From NCBI GenBank assembly GCA_905147135.1, contig LR990059.1, positions 16,515,001 to 16,579,000 on the forward strand: a stretch of DNA of 64,000 nucleotides, in the 5' to 3' direction. Of the stretch, positions 31,692 through 43,814 are shown one piece after another. Position numbers and translations under genes: made by a program. The stretch comes from Blastobasis lacticolella (taxonomy: Eukaryota; Arthropoda; Insecta; Lepidoptera; Blastobasidae). Under the pieces are notes generated by a model. The model saw only the letters and a list, made by a program, of their open reading frames with translations. It ran no database searches and was not told the origin of the DNA. Numbering within the stretch: the stretch's first letter is position 1; each line of letters opens with the position of its first letter.

Positions 31692-34077
31692 TTAATTCAT
31701 TAACACTTTGTGGTAAACGACATTCTTTGTTTTTTGGTCAGGCGCAAGAACAAATAAAGCGGATGGTTTGCCGACACGTGAGCATGCCACGTACAATTGA
31801 CCATGAGAAAAACATGCATTTTCTAGATTGAGGCCACAAATAGTCAAGGATTGGCCCTGTGATTTGTTGATCGTCATGGCGAAGGCAAGACGAATCGGGA
31901 ATTGAATTCGTTTAAACTCAAAGGGCATATCCGTTGGGATCATCGGAATCCTTGGAATAAGAACTTCCTCACCTTTAAATTTTCCTTTAAGTATCGACGC
32001 GTGAATCACATTGCTCATCAGTTTTCTTATCACCAAACGCGTTCCATTACACAGTTTTGGTTGGTTTAAATTTCTAAGCATGATGACTACCGAGCCAACT
32101 TTAAGTTTTAAATTGTGCGGTGGTAAACCAGGCACATCCAAGGAGTTTAAAAATTCAATTGGATAATTAGTGGCTTCTTCTTCGTTTGTTACACAGTCGA
32201 TAGATTTGAATGAATACAGAGTACCTACGATTTGATTTTGAATTATAAAATTGAGGTCATCTACATCTTTATTTTTAGCGGCCAAAATTGCTCGCTCACT
32301 TAACCATTTAGTATTTTTGTGGTTAGCAATGATATCCGGGAATACTTTGTTGATAAGCTCGTCTTTTGATGATACGAAATTGCAAAAATTTGGAGGAAAT
32401 GAAATCAAACCGCTCGATTTGTCAACAGGAACACGGCCATTACCGATAGTCAGCAATTGCTTCGAGAAATCATCAGCAGATAGATCGTTCAACAATGCAA
32501 CTCTCATATTTACAGACAGGTGAAGTTTCTTTACATATCGCCACAGATTTGATGCTTTGAGGCAAGCGTTTATTTCGTCGGCAGCAGTAGATCTTGGAAT
32601 GACTGGTAGTGTTTGCCGGAAATCGCCAGATAATAAAATCATTGCACCACCAAAACATCTCGAGTCATTGCGCAGATCTTTTAATGTTCGGTCTAGTGCT
32701 TCCAATGCGCGTTTGTGCGCCATTGTGCATTCGTCCCATATGATGATTTTTGATGCTACTAAAACTTTGGCCATTGCGGAGTGTTTCGAAATGTTACATG
32801 TCGGTTGTTCAGTAGTTTGAAGGTTTAATGGCAATTTTAACGCTGAGTGAGCCGTACGGCATCCGTCTAACAATGTGGCCGCTATTCCAGAAGAAGCAAT
32901 TGCTACCGCAATTTCGGATCTCGCACGTACAGTGGCCAAAATCAATGACATGAGGAATGTCTTCCCAGTTCCACCGGGGGCATCCAAAAAAAATAAGCCG
33001 CCATTTCCATCATCAATTGCATTAATCAGTGTATCATAGACTTCCCTCTGCTTAGGATTCAACAGAGGTACATTCGTTTGAACTGATTGGATTAGTTCAT
33101 GTGGATCATATTCACGTTCACGTTCCAATTCTCTATTAAATGCGTCATTCATTCCGCGATCTGGCGCTGGCATTCCTAACCTAACTAACAAACTGCCGCA
33201 CATGAGGTAACACATATCTTCGATCAAGAGCAAAGTCTGGTTATGGATCTCCTCATTCACCTCAAGATCGGAATTTCTTGAGCTGACGCGAATTCGATGT
33301 AAAATATCTTCTGACATGTTATCTTTGTATTTGTTCCACAGGTCACGTGGGTTCGATGGGAAGCATGTTGAAATGATGATAGCAAATAATGTGCGTATCT
33401 GACTTGGAGATGCAGAAATAATTGCTTCAGCGATTGTCGTGTCCCAATGAGTATCGTTTTCAAGCAAATTTAGCTCTTGACATGCTGCACGAAATGTGGG
33501 GCACACGATACCATTAACAGTTCGTAGTGATTCAAATGATGTTGGCCCTCGAACATGTACCAGCAACAACCGCAAATAGAAACATTCATCATTCTTCGGA
33601 TGAACTGTGTAAATACGACCAAGAGCATCAGTAGAACGCATATCTGGATGACCAGGAACTGCATCGCCTTGCTTCCGACGTTGAAATTTCTTCGATGTAG
33701 CGTTCCAAGTGTAATAACGTGGCATTTCTGAGTAAAGTAAAGTTCGTGCGAACGGATCGCTTTGACAAATCGCAAAGAAACTGGTCAGTGTTGTCGCTGG
33801 AGGTGTTTCGGCACGTTGAGCAGCATTCGACGCTGTGAAATATACTCTCTGACCGTTCTCTAGATGCACCCCCAAATGTAAAACAGTGGGATGACGTTCG
33901 TGAATAGGGAATGAAAATATACGCCAAATTGCTTCATTGCAGTTCACATATCTACCAACTTGATAGCGCGTGATTTCATCGTTGGTATTGGATGTTTGGA
34001 TACCAAAAACCGCCATGTCGCTCCCTTTCGTGACATATTTGCAAATGTATTTAATTGACTTGACCGAATTGCAATAC
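31692..34077 (-). CDS. Helitron RepHel, C-terminal two thirds (Rep tyrosines plus PIF1-like helicase)
   Basis: Helitron-derived sequence begins at EYCNSVKSIKYICKYV near 34077 and runs without a stop to 31692, about 795 residues. The Rep motif with paired tyrosines (YICKYVTKGSD) comes first, then the linker, then a complete PIF1-family helicase with GGTGKT and DEC motifs, ending VVYHKVLMN. The open frame continues some 19 residues into viral DNA (MMNFSDYDF...), which is fortuitous. The N-terminal part lies 23 kb away at 57.3-58.7 kb. RepHel normally nicks and unwinds DNA for rolling-circle transposition. This copy cannot do so because it is split. Confidence 0.9.
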
Positions 34078-34141
34078 TCAAACAGGAACGTTTTCCATAT
34101 AAAAATTTGAAAATCATAATCCGAAAAATTCATCAACTTGA

Positions 34142-34754
34142 AAATAATTTTTTTTACGTAAAAAATTGGTGGTGAATTTAAAACTATTTGTTAGATACAA
34201 AAACATTTAAAACGTGCCCATTTTACTGCACTTACATTAGATGTTTTCATACCTCTAACGATTGAGTATTTCCGAAACTAGAACATGATTTTGAGCTTGT
34301 CCCTGTTTTCAGCTCAAAACTATGATTTTTTCGGGATTAGCCTTCCATTCATTCATTGAATACCTTCATGTCATTTGATACTCGAAAATTGAGCGGATGT
34401 GCCTTTGAACTTGACCTTTGTATTCAAAAGTATCAATTACGTTAAAAACTACGGATCTAGATTCGTTGATTATTCAGAGCATAGAAACTAATCTCAAAAT
34501 TAATGAACATTATTTTACAGTGTAAATTATTAACCCATATATCTAATGACATATATTCTATTAATTTCCTTGTTTTCGTGAGTCACTTCCGTTTGTGGTT
34601 TGCTGATAACATTTACTGCAAGTAAATTAGTAAAACACACAGCATCACCAATGATTGTACGTTAACCCAGTGATAAACCTTGTCATTATCAACATAAACG
34701 AAGAACTCAACTTTTTCTGAATCAAATAAAATACTGATTAATACTATTGGATCT
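34142..34754. other. Viral non-coding end region
   Basis: AT-rich, with no open frame of interest. It carries the left viral terminus on its outer side. The 3' end of the first PTP gene, read on the minus strand, lies at 34755. Confidence 0.6.
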
Positions 34755-35741
34755 TTAATCACTCATATACATGCTTTCTTTACAACCTAATGATAACAAA
34801 TGTATGTCTTTTCCGGTCAGGTGGGCGCAAAGTTCAAAATATACGGTAATGTTCTTTTGAATGTTTGCCAAAAAATAAAGCAAGACATTATTTATGAAAA
34901 TATAGTAATCTGGCGTGTTCACACTGAAATTTCGCTGCCGCCTGACTGTTATCACCGTTGAAGCCACTGATATAGATCCTCTGTGTACTAGTTGGTACAG
35001 ACATATGTCAATAGCGCAATATGCTGCAGTTCTTTCAATACCGATGTCACAATGGACGACAATTGGACCGGGCACAGGCTGGTTAGTCAGCAATGCTTTC
35101 ATAAGATCATCATGATTTTGCCTATTGACAGCTAGGAAAAATTTAAGGATCGATTTTATCTCAGGAAATCCGGTTCCTGGCCAGTCCAAATACTTGAAGT
35201 GATATATTGTCCTTGTTTCTCCAGTTTGTGTATGAATAACAGTAAATGTTGTGATGATGTACTCGGTTTCCACTGCGATACAGTTTTCTTTTATCACAAA
35301 TTTCTTCAATACCGCATGATCTTCGTTGTAGGAATAATACTGAAGGCTTGTGTGCTTTGATTTTTTGGTACCATTGAGCATCACAATCACTCGAGAGTTC
35401 TCCTGCCAGACCATGCTCCAAAAATCATCGAAAGTATGGGCCATGGGTTGCTGAGTTGCGATAAATTTACAATTCAACTCAAATCCACTGACATAACTGG
35501 CGTTGATGTAATCTGATCCACGTTGAGATTTCAGAACCACCCGAGAAATGTTCCAGCATGGGTAATCCAAGTTACGATTCTTCTTCTTGTTATTAGGCTG
35601 CCGAAATGTATCACTAGTACCTTCAATTGGCGTGTTGATGATGTACAAGTGTTCTAGAAGAAGTGTTTCCTTGTGATTCGGGTCCAGTGCTCTTCGCATA
35701 TAATCATCAGCTCCATAAACGGTTGAGAGACTGGTAGCCAT
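34755..35741 (-). CDS. Bracovirus protein tyrosine phosphatase-like protein A
   Basis: 328 residues from the first ATG at 35741; the frame is open a little further upstream only with a TTG start. It is a single-exon classical PTP domain: NTPIEGTSDTF..., the substrate-loop region SDYINASYVSGF, the QPMAHTFDDFWSMVWQ helix, and P-loop VVHCDIGIERTA with Cys231 and Arg237 (C-X5-R kept). The WPD loop reads WPGTGFPE, so the general-acid Asp is Gly. Such a protein may bind phosphotyrosine but turn over slowly. The C terminus has an extra ~30-residue tail. Of all PTP-like genes in the segment, this one keeps the most complete P-loop. Expected in the cytosol of infected host cells. Confidence 0.88.
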   Translation of the reverse strand: MATSLSTVYGADDYMRRALDPNHKETLLLEHLYIINTPIEGTSDTFRQPNNKKKNRNLDYPCWNISRVVLKSQRGSDYINASYVSGFELNCKFIATQQPMAHTFDDFWSMVWQENSRVIVMLNGTKKSKHTSLQYYSYNEDHAVLKKFVIKENCIAVETEYIITTFTVIHTQTGETRTIYHFKYLDWPGTGFPEIKSILKFFLAVNRQNHDDLMKALLTNQPVPGPIVVHCDIGIERTAAYCAIDICLYQLVHRGSISVASTVITVRRQRNFSVNTPDYYIFINNVLLYFLANIQKNITVYFELCAHLTGKDIHLLSLGCKESMYMSD

Positions 35742-36196
35742 CGATGAAGAAATCCAGAGTACGAGATGAAAACAGAAGACGTGCAATTGTAACAAATGCG
35801 ATTATTATACTGATTATCAAACAAACCAACTGGCTATTTAAATGTTTATAACAAGCATTTACTAGTAATGGCGTCTTATAGTTTGCGGTCAATTGTTTAC
35901 AAATTTTCCTGTTGATAATGAAAAGTACTGCAGCACACAATCGAGTTGAGTTAAGAGAATTACTCATACTAATTATTAGATAACAACAATTTAACCACGA
36001 AGTTGTTTCAGAGAACGAATAAGGAAAAAAAACATTACAAATCCATAAGTACATCACTGAAGTTCATGCCTGAATATGGTTATTTTGCAAATAAATGTAA
36101 TGTAATAACAAACTCAATAGTTTCTTTTACAATAATGTTATAAATAAAGTTTTCTTAGCAAACAAACAATAATAAGCTGCAATCGCGACGATTACA

Positions 36197-37120
36197 TTAA
36201 CTTTTTGATCCTAATTTTTCGGAATATGACTGGATTAGACATTTATTAGATAATGATAAAAAAAGAACAACTGCATTATTGATGAAAAAATATTGGTCTA
36301 ACGACTCAATGCTGGAATGTCTCTGCTGTCTGATTTCCAATGCAATTCTTGGCACTGATACTAATTCCATATACACTATTTGATAGATACAGAAATCGAT
36401 AGCACAAAAGGTGGCATCACTGCCTGTACCAGTGCTGCAGTAAACAATTATCGGTCCTGGTAGTGGTTGTTGACCCGTGATAGCTTTATCTAAGAAGTAC
36501 TGCTGCTTTCTATTGACCAAAGACACGAAGTCAAGAAACGTTGCTAAATCAGTACTGTCTCCTTTTGGCTGGTTAAGGAACTTGAGGTGGTGCACGGTTC
36601 TTGATTGTCCGCTGGTAATATTGTAAACATTGATTATCGTTTCCATGAAATAATCATTCAAAATGATATTTTTTGGGGTTAAATCAAATCCGGTTACTGT
36701 TGAATCGACGTTGGTTGAAGACTCATCAATTGTCTCGAGGTCATTGGCCATCACAATAATCCTGGTCTTCTCTTGCCAGACCATGCTCCAGAAATCTTCA
36801 AGCGTGCTGTTCATTGGTTCTTGAGTGACTATAAATTTATTGGCGTAGTTAAATCCATTAACATAGTTTGCATGAATAAAGTTCCAATTACCATTTGCTG
36901 TTAGCAAATGCACTCGGGAACTGTCCCAGCATTTGATATCTGGAATCCGATTCTTATTGATATTTTTCGGTTTCTCACATTCTTTGTAAGTACCAAATAT
37001 TTTCTTGTTGACTATGAATTTGTGCTCCTGAGAAATCCGTTCAAGGTATCCTGATTCTGACCCAGCTACTAGCTGTAAATAATCACGGGCTCTATAACTT
37101 TCAAAGAGATCAGCGATCAT
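36197..37120 (-). CDS. Bracovirus PTP-like protein B (inactive type)
   Basis: 307 residues from ATG at 37120. The PTP fold is clear: IPDIKCWDSSRVHLL, FIHANYVNGFNYANKFIVTQ and MNSTLEDFWSMVWQEKTRIIVMAN. The P-loop reads VYCSTGTGSDA: Cys228 is kept but the invariant Arg is Ser and the preceding His is Tyr. The WPD loop is degenerate (LNQPKGDS). It is most likely a pseudophosphatase. It is oriented like gene A, 450 bp upstream of it on the same strand, and resembles it most (shared KSxxKYFxL-like spacing and the DFWSMVWQ helix), suggesting tandem duplication. Confidence 0.87.
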   Translation of the reverse strand: MIADLFESYRARDYLQLVAGSESGYLERISQEHKFIVNKKIFGTYKECEKPKNINKNRIPDIKCWDSSRVHLLTANGNWNFIHANYVNGFNYANKFIVTQEPMNSTLEDFWSMVWQEKTRIIVMANDLETIDESSTNVDSTVTGFDLTPKNIILNDYFMETIINVYNITSGQSRTVHHLKFLNQPKGDSTDLATFLDFVSLVNRKQQYFLDKAITGQQPLPGPIIVYCSTGTGSDATFCAIDFCIYQIVYMELVSVPRIALEIRQQRHSSIESLDQYFFINNAVVLFLSLSNKCLIQSYSEKLGSKS

Positions 37121-37585
37121 TATAAAAACTTTACCTTAATTCGGAGAAAAACAAAGTTGGTATCACAAACAGTAATTCTGAAAGAATGAGTTCAATTAGT
37201 GGGATGAGCTGCTTTATATATTCTCTTATCAAAGAACACGTCAGTTAATTCACCAATTCCAATTGTCCCCAATAGCTAAAACTGATAACCTTTTACATTG
37301 ATAATGTTTTTGCAGTAAACAGATATTTGGTGCAGTTGAAAAACTGGCAGAGATTACCAGCAAATTCTTACGCAAGCCACCTCTGACAAATTGTTTATCA
37401 GCCAGTTGTTTTGCTGGACCACAATTGTGCTATTTGTGGTTTGGTGATGACATCAACTCACAATAGTCTATTAAGTGTTATATTTATTGAGTTGGCATGA
37501 TGATTTAACCACTGACTTATTCATTCATGTATCAATAGTAAATAAATTACATTTGTGCTTTCTTATTTATTTATTTAAAATATCC

Positions 37586-38386
37586 TTAAAGAGACTTACA
37601 AACTAAGGATTTCAATTTTTTACATTCTTCACAGTCTTTTCTCAATGGATTGGGCTTATTTATCGCAATACGATCTGTAGAGTTAAAGTGCTCATTATAT
37701 GATGTTAATTCTATAAACTTCGGATTCATCTGCATGCGCGGAGGAAGCTTAGACCATACAAAGTTGATATTCCGGTTTACATGATTCAGGATAAATTTCT
37801 CGTCCAAACAAGCGATATCTTGAGGATGCATCTTCATAAGATTTCGTAGCTGGTAGAAAATCTGCAGCGACTTCCTCTGTGATGGATTAGGACCCCAACA
37901 ACTTATGAACCATTTTCGCATTTTTTTAACTGTTTCAAACGCACAGGCGTAGTCACGGGTATTTAAATGTTTGTTTTTGTACAAGCACAGCTTATCCGGA
38001 AGAAAGGAAAACATATGATCGACAAGTGGCATCTTGGATAGATCAATGATCGGCAACGTAAAGCAAATATCTTTCAGAATATGTTTCTTCTCTTCACCTA
38101 ATACGTAAATGTATTGATCGTGCGGGTTTCCCTCGACTATTTCCATAAGTACTTCTCCCAGAGTACTGGAGGAGGTTAATCCTACTCTCATTTTAATGCT
38201 ATGAGTCTTCTGCCAGAAGTCTTTGGTCTCAATGATCCTGAATTGTTCCTTGCACTCTGCTGGGGGCCTAAACATATTCAATACAGCAGTGTCCAATCCA
38301 TCGGTCAGCGAGATGGCGGCCAGTTCTTTGATGATAAAATCTCCATGTTCGGTGTAGAAGCCCTCGAAATCAATGAACAACTCCAT
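37586..38386 (-). CDS. Bracovirus hypothetical protein with an N-terminal DxEGF motif
   Basis: 266 residues from ATG at 38386. I do not recognise the gene by name. The protein opens MELFIDFEGF, an acidic pair after hydrophobic residues that resembles exonuclease motif I of DEDD/RNase H-like folds, followed by FIIKELAAISL. Further acidic positions (for example the IIDLSKMPLVDH segment and DYACAFETV) could supply the other metal ligands, but the arrangement is not proven. The C terminus has CEECKKL. It has no PTP or ankyrin features and no signal peptide. It lies between two PTP genes on the same strand. Confidence 0.7.
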   Translation of the reverse strand: MELFIDFEGFYTEHGDFIIKELAAISLTDGLDTAVLNMFRPPAECKEQFRIIETKDFWQKTHSIKMRVGLTSSSTLGEVLMEIVEGNPHDQYIYVLGEEKKHILKDICFTLPIIDLSKMPLVDHMFSFLPDKLCLYKNKHLNTRDYACAFETVKKMRKWFISCWGPNPSQRKSLQIFYQLRNLMKMHPQDIACLDEKFILNHVNRNINFVWSKLPPRMQMNPKFIELTSYNEHFNSTDRIAINKPNPLRKDCEECKKLKSLVCKSL

Positions 38387-39476
38387 CTTGTATCCTAGTG
38401 AATTTGAATCGAGTAACAAGTAATGCTACTGATATCTAACTGATACAGCTTTCAATGACAAATTTCCTTATATTGTAAACCCCCCACCACTGTAAACTTT
38501 TGATAAGAGAAATGAAGACATACCCCGTTCGATACAACTGTCGTAGAAATATTGCACACATATCGAGTAATTAGTCACTATTATGATTATGGTTTATTAT
38601 TTTACTTCCATTGGCTTTCCTGGTGGAAGTTTATGCCCTTATTAAGAGTTGTTTTCATTTAGATCATTGTTGATTATTTATAGCCATAGATGTGACTAAT
38701 TTCAAGCGTATTGTTCATAGAAGTGTTGAAAAATGGCCACGGAAAAAAAACTTATTGAAGATATTCTGTTGTCCGCCAATAAGTAGGCTTTTAGCATATA
38801 AACCCGATAGCCTGAAGTGATTATTTTAATTTAATTACACTATTGATTATTTTGACTTGAAAAACTTTTCTGTTGCTGAAAAATTCCAAGTCTTGGTTCG
38901 CTGATATAACAATTAAAGAAATCTAATGAAGTTGGATAAAATTGGTGATTCATATTTCACTTGTGATTAATCAACTGTTATTTTAGTTTTGCTATCGATA
39001 GTTCACGACCTTTTTTCTAAGAACTAATTACATATATTTCTTGAATGCCTCTATTCTTTCGATGTTATCGAGCTTCCGTTGGTAGCCACAGAGCTCTTTG
39101 TTAATCATCGTATATAGGTCCTACAGTGTTAATTATCATTAATGCATAAATGTTACTAGTGGTAATATTTCAATAAAAGGTGTATCACTGTATATTTAAG
39201 TTTTTTTTATTGCACTACAACATAATTATCAATAAACTTAATAATGATGTCTTATTGGTAAGCCTCCTTAGCAGTCTACAAATCATTTACAGCGTCAATA
39301 TACATACTTTTATTGCTTTATCAAAATCGTATGACTAAGGTGCGCATCAAAATATTTCGACCAAATCACGATGTAAAATACAAAAATATATATACGGTAT
39401 AAATAACTACCTAACGATACTTCAATTAGGATTTTTGAACTGGTTGTAGAACACAACACTTATGATATTCAAAGTA
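38387..39476. other. Viral spacer, nothing recognised
   Basis: Very AT-rich, with frequent stops in all frames. No exon of the six-exon family and no PTP remnant was found. Confidence 0.55.
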
Positions 39477-40143
39477 TCAAGAAGTCATATCAGACTTCTT
39501 CTCGACATAGGCTCCAAGAAATTGGTAACATAAAGTATAGTTTTCTAAGCGGTTTATGAACCCATATTTTTGTTGCCTTACTTTCTTGAGAACACTTGCC
39601 ACTGATAGAGTTCCCGTTTTCTCAAATTGTGCAGCACATATATCAAATACGCAAAAAACCGCAGAGCTACTGAGCCCGTCCAGGCATTGCACAATAATGG
39701 GTGCAGTTTCCTTGCCAGCTTGTTTCTCCAACTGAAGGCACAAGTCTTTCACGTTACAATAAAAATCTATGAATGCATCCAGCTGATGGGAAAAGTTGTC
39801 CCTCAGCCAAGCAGTGTATTGACAGTGAGATGTTTTGTGCTCGTGGCCAGACTGGTCGGTCAGACTTAGCAAAGTCAACTTATAGTGCTATGCGGTTTTG
39901 TACCAATCTCCAAAGTCTTTATCTTAAACTTATCGCACACTGTCACACAACCCTCATCCGGGAACAAATTTTGGCTACTCCTCTTGTCACTGAATCGATC
40001 CATCATCACAATGATTGAGACCTTGTAATCCCACACGATTTCCCAAAATTTTCCGCGGAAATTCTCTTGCAGGCTTTTGATGTAAATATACTTCCGCTCA
40101 GTCTTATAACCATCGATGAAAGTAGCACCAAGAATTGTCTCAT
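39477..40143 (-). pseudogene. Broken bracovirus PTP gene (N-terminally truncated and frameshifted)
   Basis: The downstream part (39878-39477) covers the WPD region to the C terminus and has VQCLDGLSSSA in place of the P-loop, with Ser where Arg should be. The upstream part (about 40143-39880) in another frame carries ATFIDGYKTERKYIYIKSL and the FWEIVWDYKVSIIVMMD helix. The frames part near 39880, where a stop interrupts the first. Everything before the substrate loop is missing: at about 40144 the sequence switches to an exon of the six-exon family. Confidence 0.8.
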
Positions 40144-40156
40144 CACTTTATTACAG

Positions 40157-40424
40157 GCAAGCAAGTGTGCAAGTATGCCCTTGAAACAACATACAGAACT
40201 CATAAAGGACTAATGTGAGTATGAACAATACCACTTAAACTAATCATTAAACCGTCTGGTAATTAGGAAAAAGCATTGTCACTAAATTTTGATTTTTATG
40301 GAATTTTCAGACCTCGATCAATATTCGTCCAGGTTATACCACAGAATGATTCACTTACACGCATGAAGAAAACTTCAGACGGACAATTGGAGATGAAGTA
40401 CTACGACACTCTGATTACACCTCA
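40157..40424 (+). pseudogene. Orphan exons 4 and 5 of the six-exon viral gene family
   Basis: 40157-40214 matches the 3' part of exon 4 of the copies downstream (ALETTYRTHKGLM-like end with GTGAGT donor). 40311-40424 matches exon 5 (114 nt, the same length as in three other copies) with a GTAAAT donor. No exon 6 follows. It abuts the PTP pseudogene, marking a recombination joint. Confidence 0.72.
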
Positions 40425-40569
40425 GTAAATTTTTTCATCATTTTATAATCAATTCATTCCATTCTTAGGCATTTTTTACTGTTTATCTGTTCATCAAAAA
40501 CGATGACAAGTTATTTGAAATTCGGAATTGTGGAAAATTATAATCGAATTATCCTTTCAATATAAAAAA

Positions 40570-41568
40570 TTGCTGACAGATTTATTTCAATGATGAAGGA
40601 TTTGGACTTTTCTTTATAAGAATGAAAGAAATGTAAGATTTTCAATTTCACTTACAGAAGTTTATTTTTGAGCTTCAATATCTTAATATATTTTCGTTTT
40701 CAGAAAAGCTAACAGAATACGGAGAAATGATGTGCTTTTTCCGATCAAGGCTTTGATAGTAAAGTTTGAACACGGTATGCCCACAAAGAGGTACCCAGTG
40801 TAAGTTACAGAAATTTTCTAACTGATTGATGTTCGATTAAAAAACACGTGCAAATTTCTGATCTACTTTTTACTTTCAGAAACGATTTGCCTGTGAAACT
40901 AACACGGGATCACCCATTTTCAGACAGGTTTGAATCAAGATCCGATCGCTTCAAAGTTGTGACAGCTGCACCAGTTCTCGAAGAGTGAGTGCTTAATCTA
41001 AACCCAAGCATACATATTTGGCCTTTTTGAACTATAAAAGATTTGAATTTATTAACTTGATATTTTTTTTCGCAGAATTTTCGAGGCAAATGGTATTACG
41101 GGCAAAGAGCTGTACAATTATGCCATTGAAACAACATATAGATCTCACAAAGGACTAATGTGAGTGTGAACATCATCAATAATCATTAGACTGGCTGAAA
41201 TTTATACGAGTCCATTTTTAATAATTTTGATTTTTTTGTACATTTTCCAGACCTCGGAAAACATTCGTCCAGTCTGCGAATACGAGTAACTCAATTTCCT
41301 TTGTGACGAAAGTTTCTGACAACCAGTGGGAAATGACGTGCTTCAATCGTTTGGTTCCACCTGAGTAAGTTCAAATAGTTTTTAAATTTTTTACAAGCTT
41401 GCAAGCTATGTTTTACAGTTTTTTCTTATATCAAAATTACGATGATTAATTAATTTGGATTAGTTTTAATTTTTAGAACAGATACGTTATGACTTTATTC
41501 AAACATTACATTTTTGTTACAGAGGATCCTGGTGCGGTCAACCATTAACATACCCCTGGATGGCTTAG
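40570..41568 (+). pseudogene. Six-exon viral family, copy 1 (5' truncated)
   Basis: Exons seen: the tail of exon 1 (about 40570-40632), 40704-40799, 40881-40984, 41076-41159, 41251-41364 and 41523-41568, with a TAG at 41566. Splice signals and exon lengths match copy 2, and the sequence is closely related (DHPFSDRFESRSDR, the NRLVPP end of exon 5). The first ~140 nt of exon 1 with the start codon are not present, and exon 6 ends early. It probably makes no full product, although exons 2-6 look spliceable. Confidence 0.7.
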
Positions 41569-42004
41569 TGGCTTTCGAGTCTCAGAAGATCCTACTTGCA
41601 TATCTATGCAGAATCGCTAGCAGTCACCCTTCAAATATAATGAGACCCTCAGTCCGAAAAATCCAAATTGTATAATTATTTGAATTTTCAATAAATACTT
41701 TTGTTGTTTATTACATCATTTTCATTCTACTTTCCTTTTTTAACACCAGAGCGCTCTTTCGGCAGTAATGCTGCCTCTTGCCCTTAAGGGATCAGCTTAG
41801 AATTAGTCATCGTATGCTTATAACATAATATTATTACAACTACCGTGCGAGCACAAATTAATCATCACAAGGCTCATTATTGGAGAGTAGTTATAAATGC
41901 AAACTCCCGATACTTCAGTCACTCCTGCGAGCCCGTGGTGTCAACGGCTTTAAATTTGCGTTAATTTATTCCTTGTAAATCACCTATATTTTAGAGAGAA
42001 AAAA

Positions 42005-43171
42005 ATGGAAGTGAACCAACCTTTAAATTTGACATTCAACGTATCCAAGGAATGGTCGAAAGCAATTAAACCAGTGATACTTGAAAAACTATTGAAAAAA
42101 GCTCTCACTGATTATCACTCAGGCCAAAAAGACGTTGTAACTAAAAATGGAGTTTCAGTATCGATTGTTGATGAACCATCTGGACTTTTGTTCCTAAGGA
42201 TGGAAGAAGTGTAAGCTCTTTTATTGTACTTTTGGAAGTTTATTATTTGAACTTCGAAATCCTGAAATTTTTCCGTTTTCAGAAAAGATAACGAAACTCA
42301 TCGAAGTGATGTTCTTCTACCGATGAAAGCTTCGATAGTGAAGCTTAAACGCACTGCACCGAAAGAAAAGGTCCAACTGTAAGTATGCAGAAATTTTTAA
42401 ACTGAATATCTTCGATTTAAAAACGCGTCTGATTTACTTTTTACTTACAGATTTGACCTGCCTGTGAAGCTAACAAAAGATCACCCATTTTCGGACTGGT
42501 TTGAACCAAGATCCGATCGCTCAAAAGTTGTGACGGCTACACCAGTTCTTGAACAGTGAGCACTTAATCCAAATCCTACCATCCATATTTCGTCCTTTTG
42601 AAATGTAGAAAACTTTAGTTTATTAACTTGAAATCGTTTTCGCAGAATTTTCGAGGCAAAAGGTATTACGGGCGAAGAAGTGTATGATTACGCCATTGAA
42701 ACAATATACAGAACTCACAAAGAACTAATGTGAGTATGAACATCATTAATCATTAATAATTATTAGACAAGTGTTTTTTCAGTAATTTTGCTTTTTCTTT
42801 CAATTTTTCAGGTCTTGGAAAATATTCGTCCAGCCAGGGTTAACGGATAATTCAATTACACTTGTGAAGAAGATTTCTGATGACCAATGGAAGATGACAT
42901 GCTTCAATCGTCTGGTTCCACCTGAGTAAGTATTTCAAATATTCTAACAGTTTTTTCTTTTATCAAAAGTATGGTGTTTATCTATAAGTAAAAATTGTGA
43001 AAAACTTCAATTGAATCTGTAAAAATTGTTCTTAATTCCTCAAATAGCTTTATTCGAATGTTACATTTTTGTTACAGTGGATCCTGGCGCCATCTATCAT
43101 TAACTTTTCCTTGGATTGCTTGTGGATTCCGATTAGACAAGAATACTGAAAAGTTTATGCAGAATCAATAG
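42005..43171 (+). CDS. Six-exon bracovirus gene of unknown function, copy 2 (intact)
   Basis: Exons: 42005-42210, 42283-42378, 42451-42555, 42646-42729, 42812-42925 and 43078-43171; stop TAG, about 232 residues. All introns are short (70-155 bp) with GT/AG borders, and every junction falls at the same codon position (phase 2). I do not recognise a domain. Visible features are a first exon with LNLTFNVSKEWSKAI, exon 3 with LTKDHPFSDWFEPRSDRS, exon 4 with IFEAKGITGEEVYDYAIET, and exon 5 ending CFNRLVPP. There is no signal peptide or membrane segment, so a cytosolic or nuclear product is likely. An AATAAA lies near 43237. Start chosen as the first ATG after the likely promoter region at 41890-42000. 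Confidence 0.8.
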
Positions 43172-43814
43172 TTATCAATTCAAAAATAATCGCACGCCTC
43201 ATACCGCAAACTATTTGAAATGTACATTGACATGAATAAACACTCCAGTTAATATACGTGGTATCATTTAAAGCCTTTTTATTTTCCTCAAAGTTCAGTT
43301 ACTTTTGAATCGACTAGTTACAGTAGTTATTGTTTTTTATAAACCATTAAAATATTTGCACGAATAATAATTGAGTATGACATCACTTTTTAGTTACAAC
43401 TTACGGGAATTTCAGGTACATTATAGAGTTTATAATCATGACATCCGCTATAAAATTTATTGACTTTTATGTGAATCCATAAACTCTAATTAAGGTCACA
43501 ATATAATTAGTAACATATTCTTACGCCATAAAACATGAACTAGTTTGTAATAGTTTAAATTTTGGTCATGGTGTCCTGAAATCAAAGATAATTTCGCACT
43601 TGAAAGGTCTTAGAAGAACTCAACTCATGATAGTTATAATATTTCACTTAATAAACACATTCTACTTTAAATGAGTCACTTGATTGACTAGCATACAAAT
43701 ATCCTCCAACAGCAGATATTTAGTCAGTGTGTTGATGACACGGGTTCAGAGTTAACTCATTATTTGTTTAAATGAATTGTAATATTCATTTTAAAGACTA
43801 ATCAATTTTAAATC

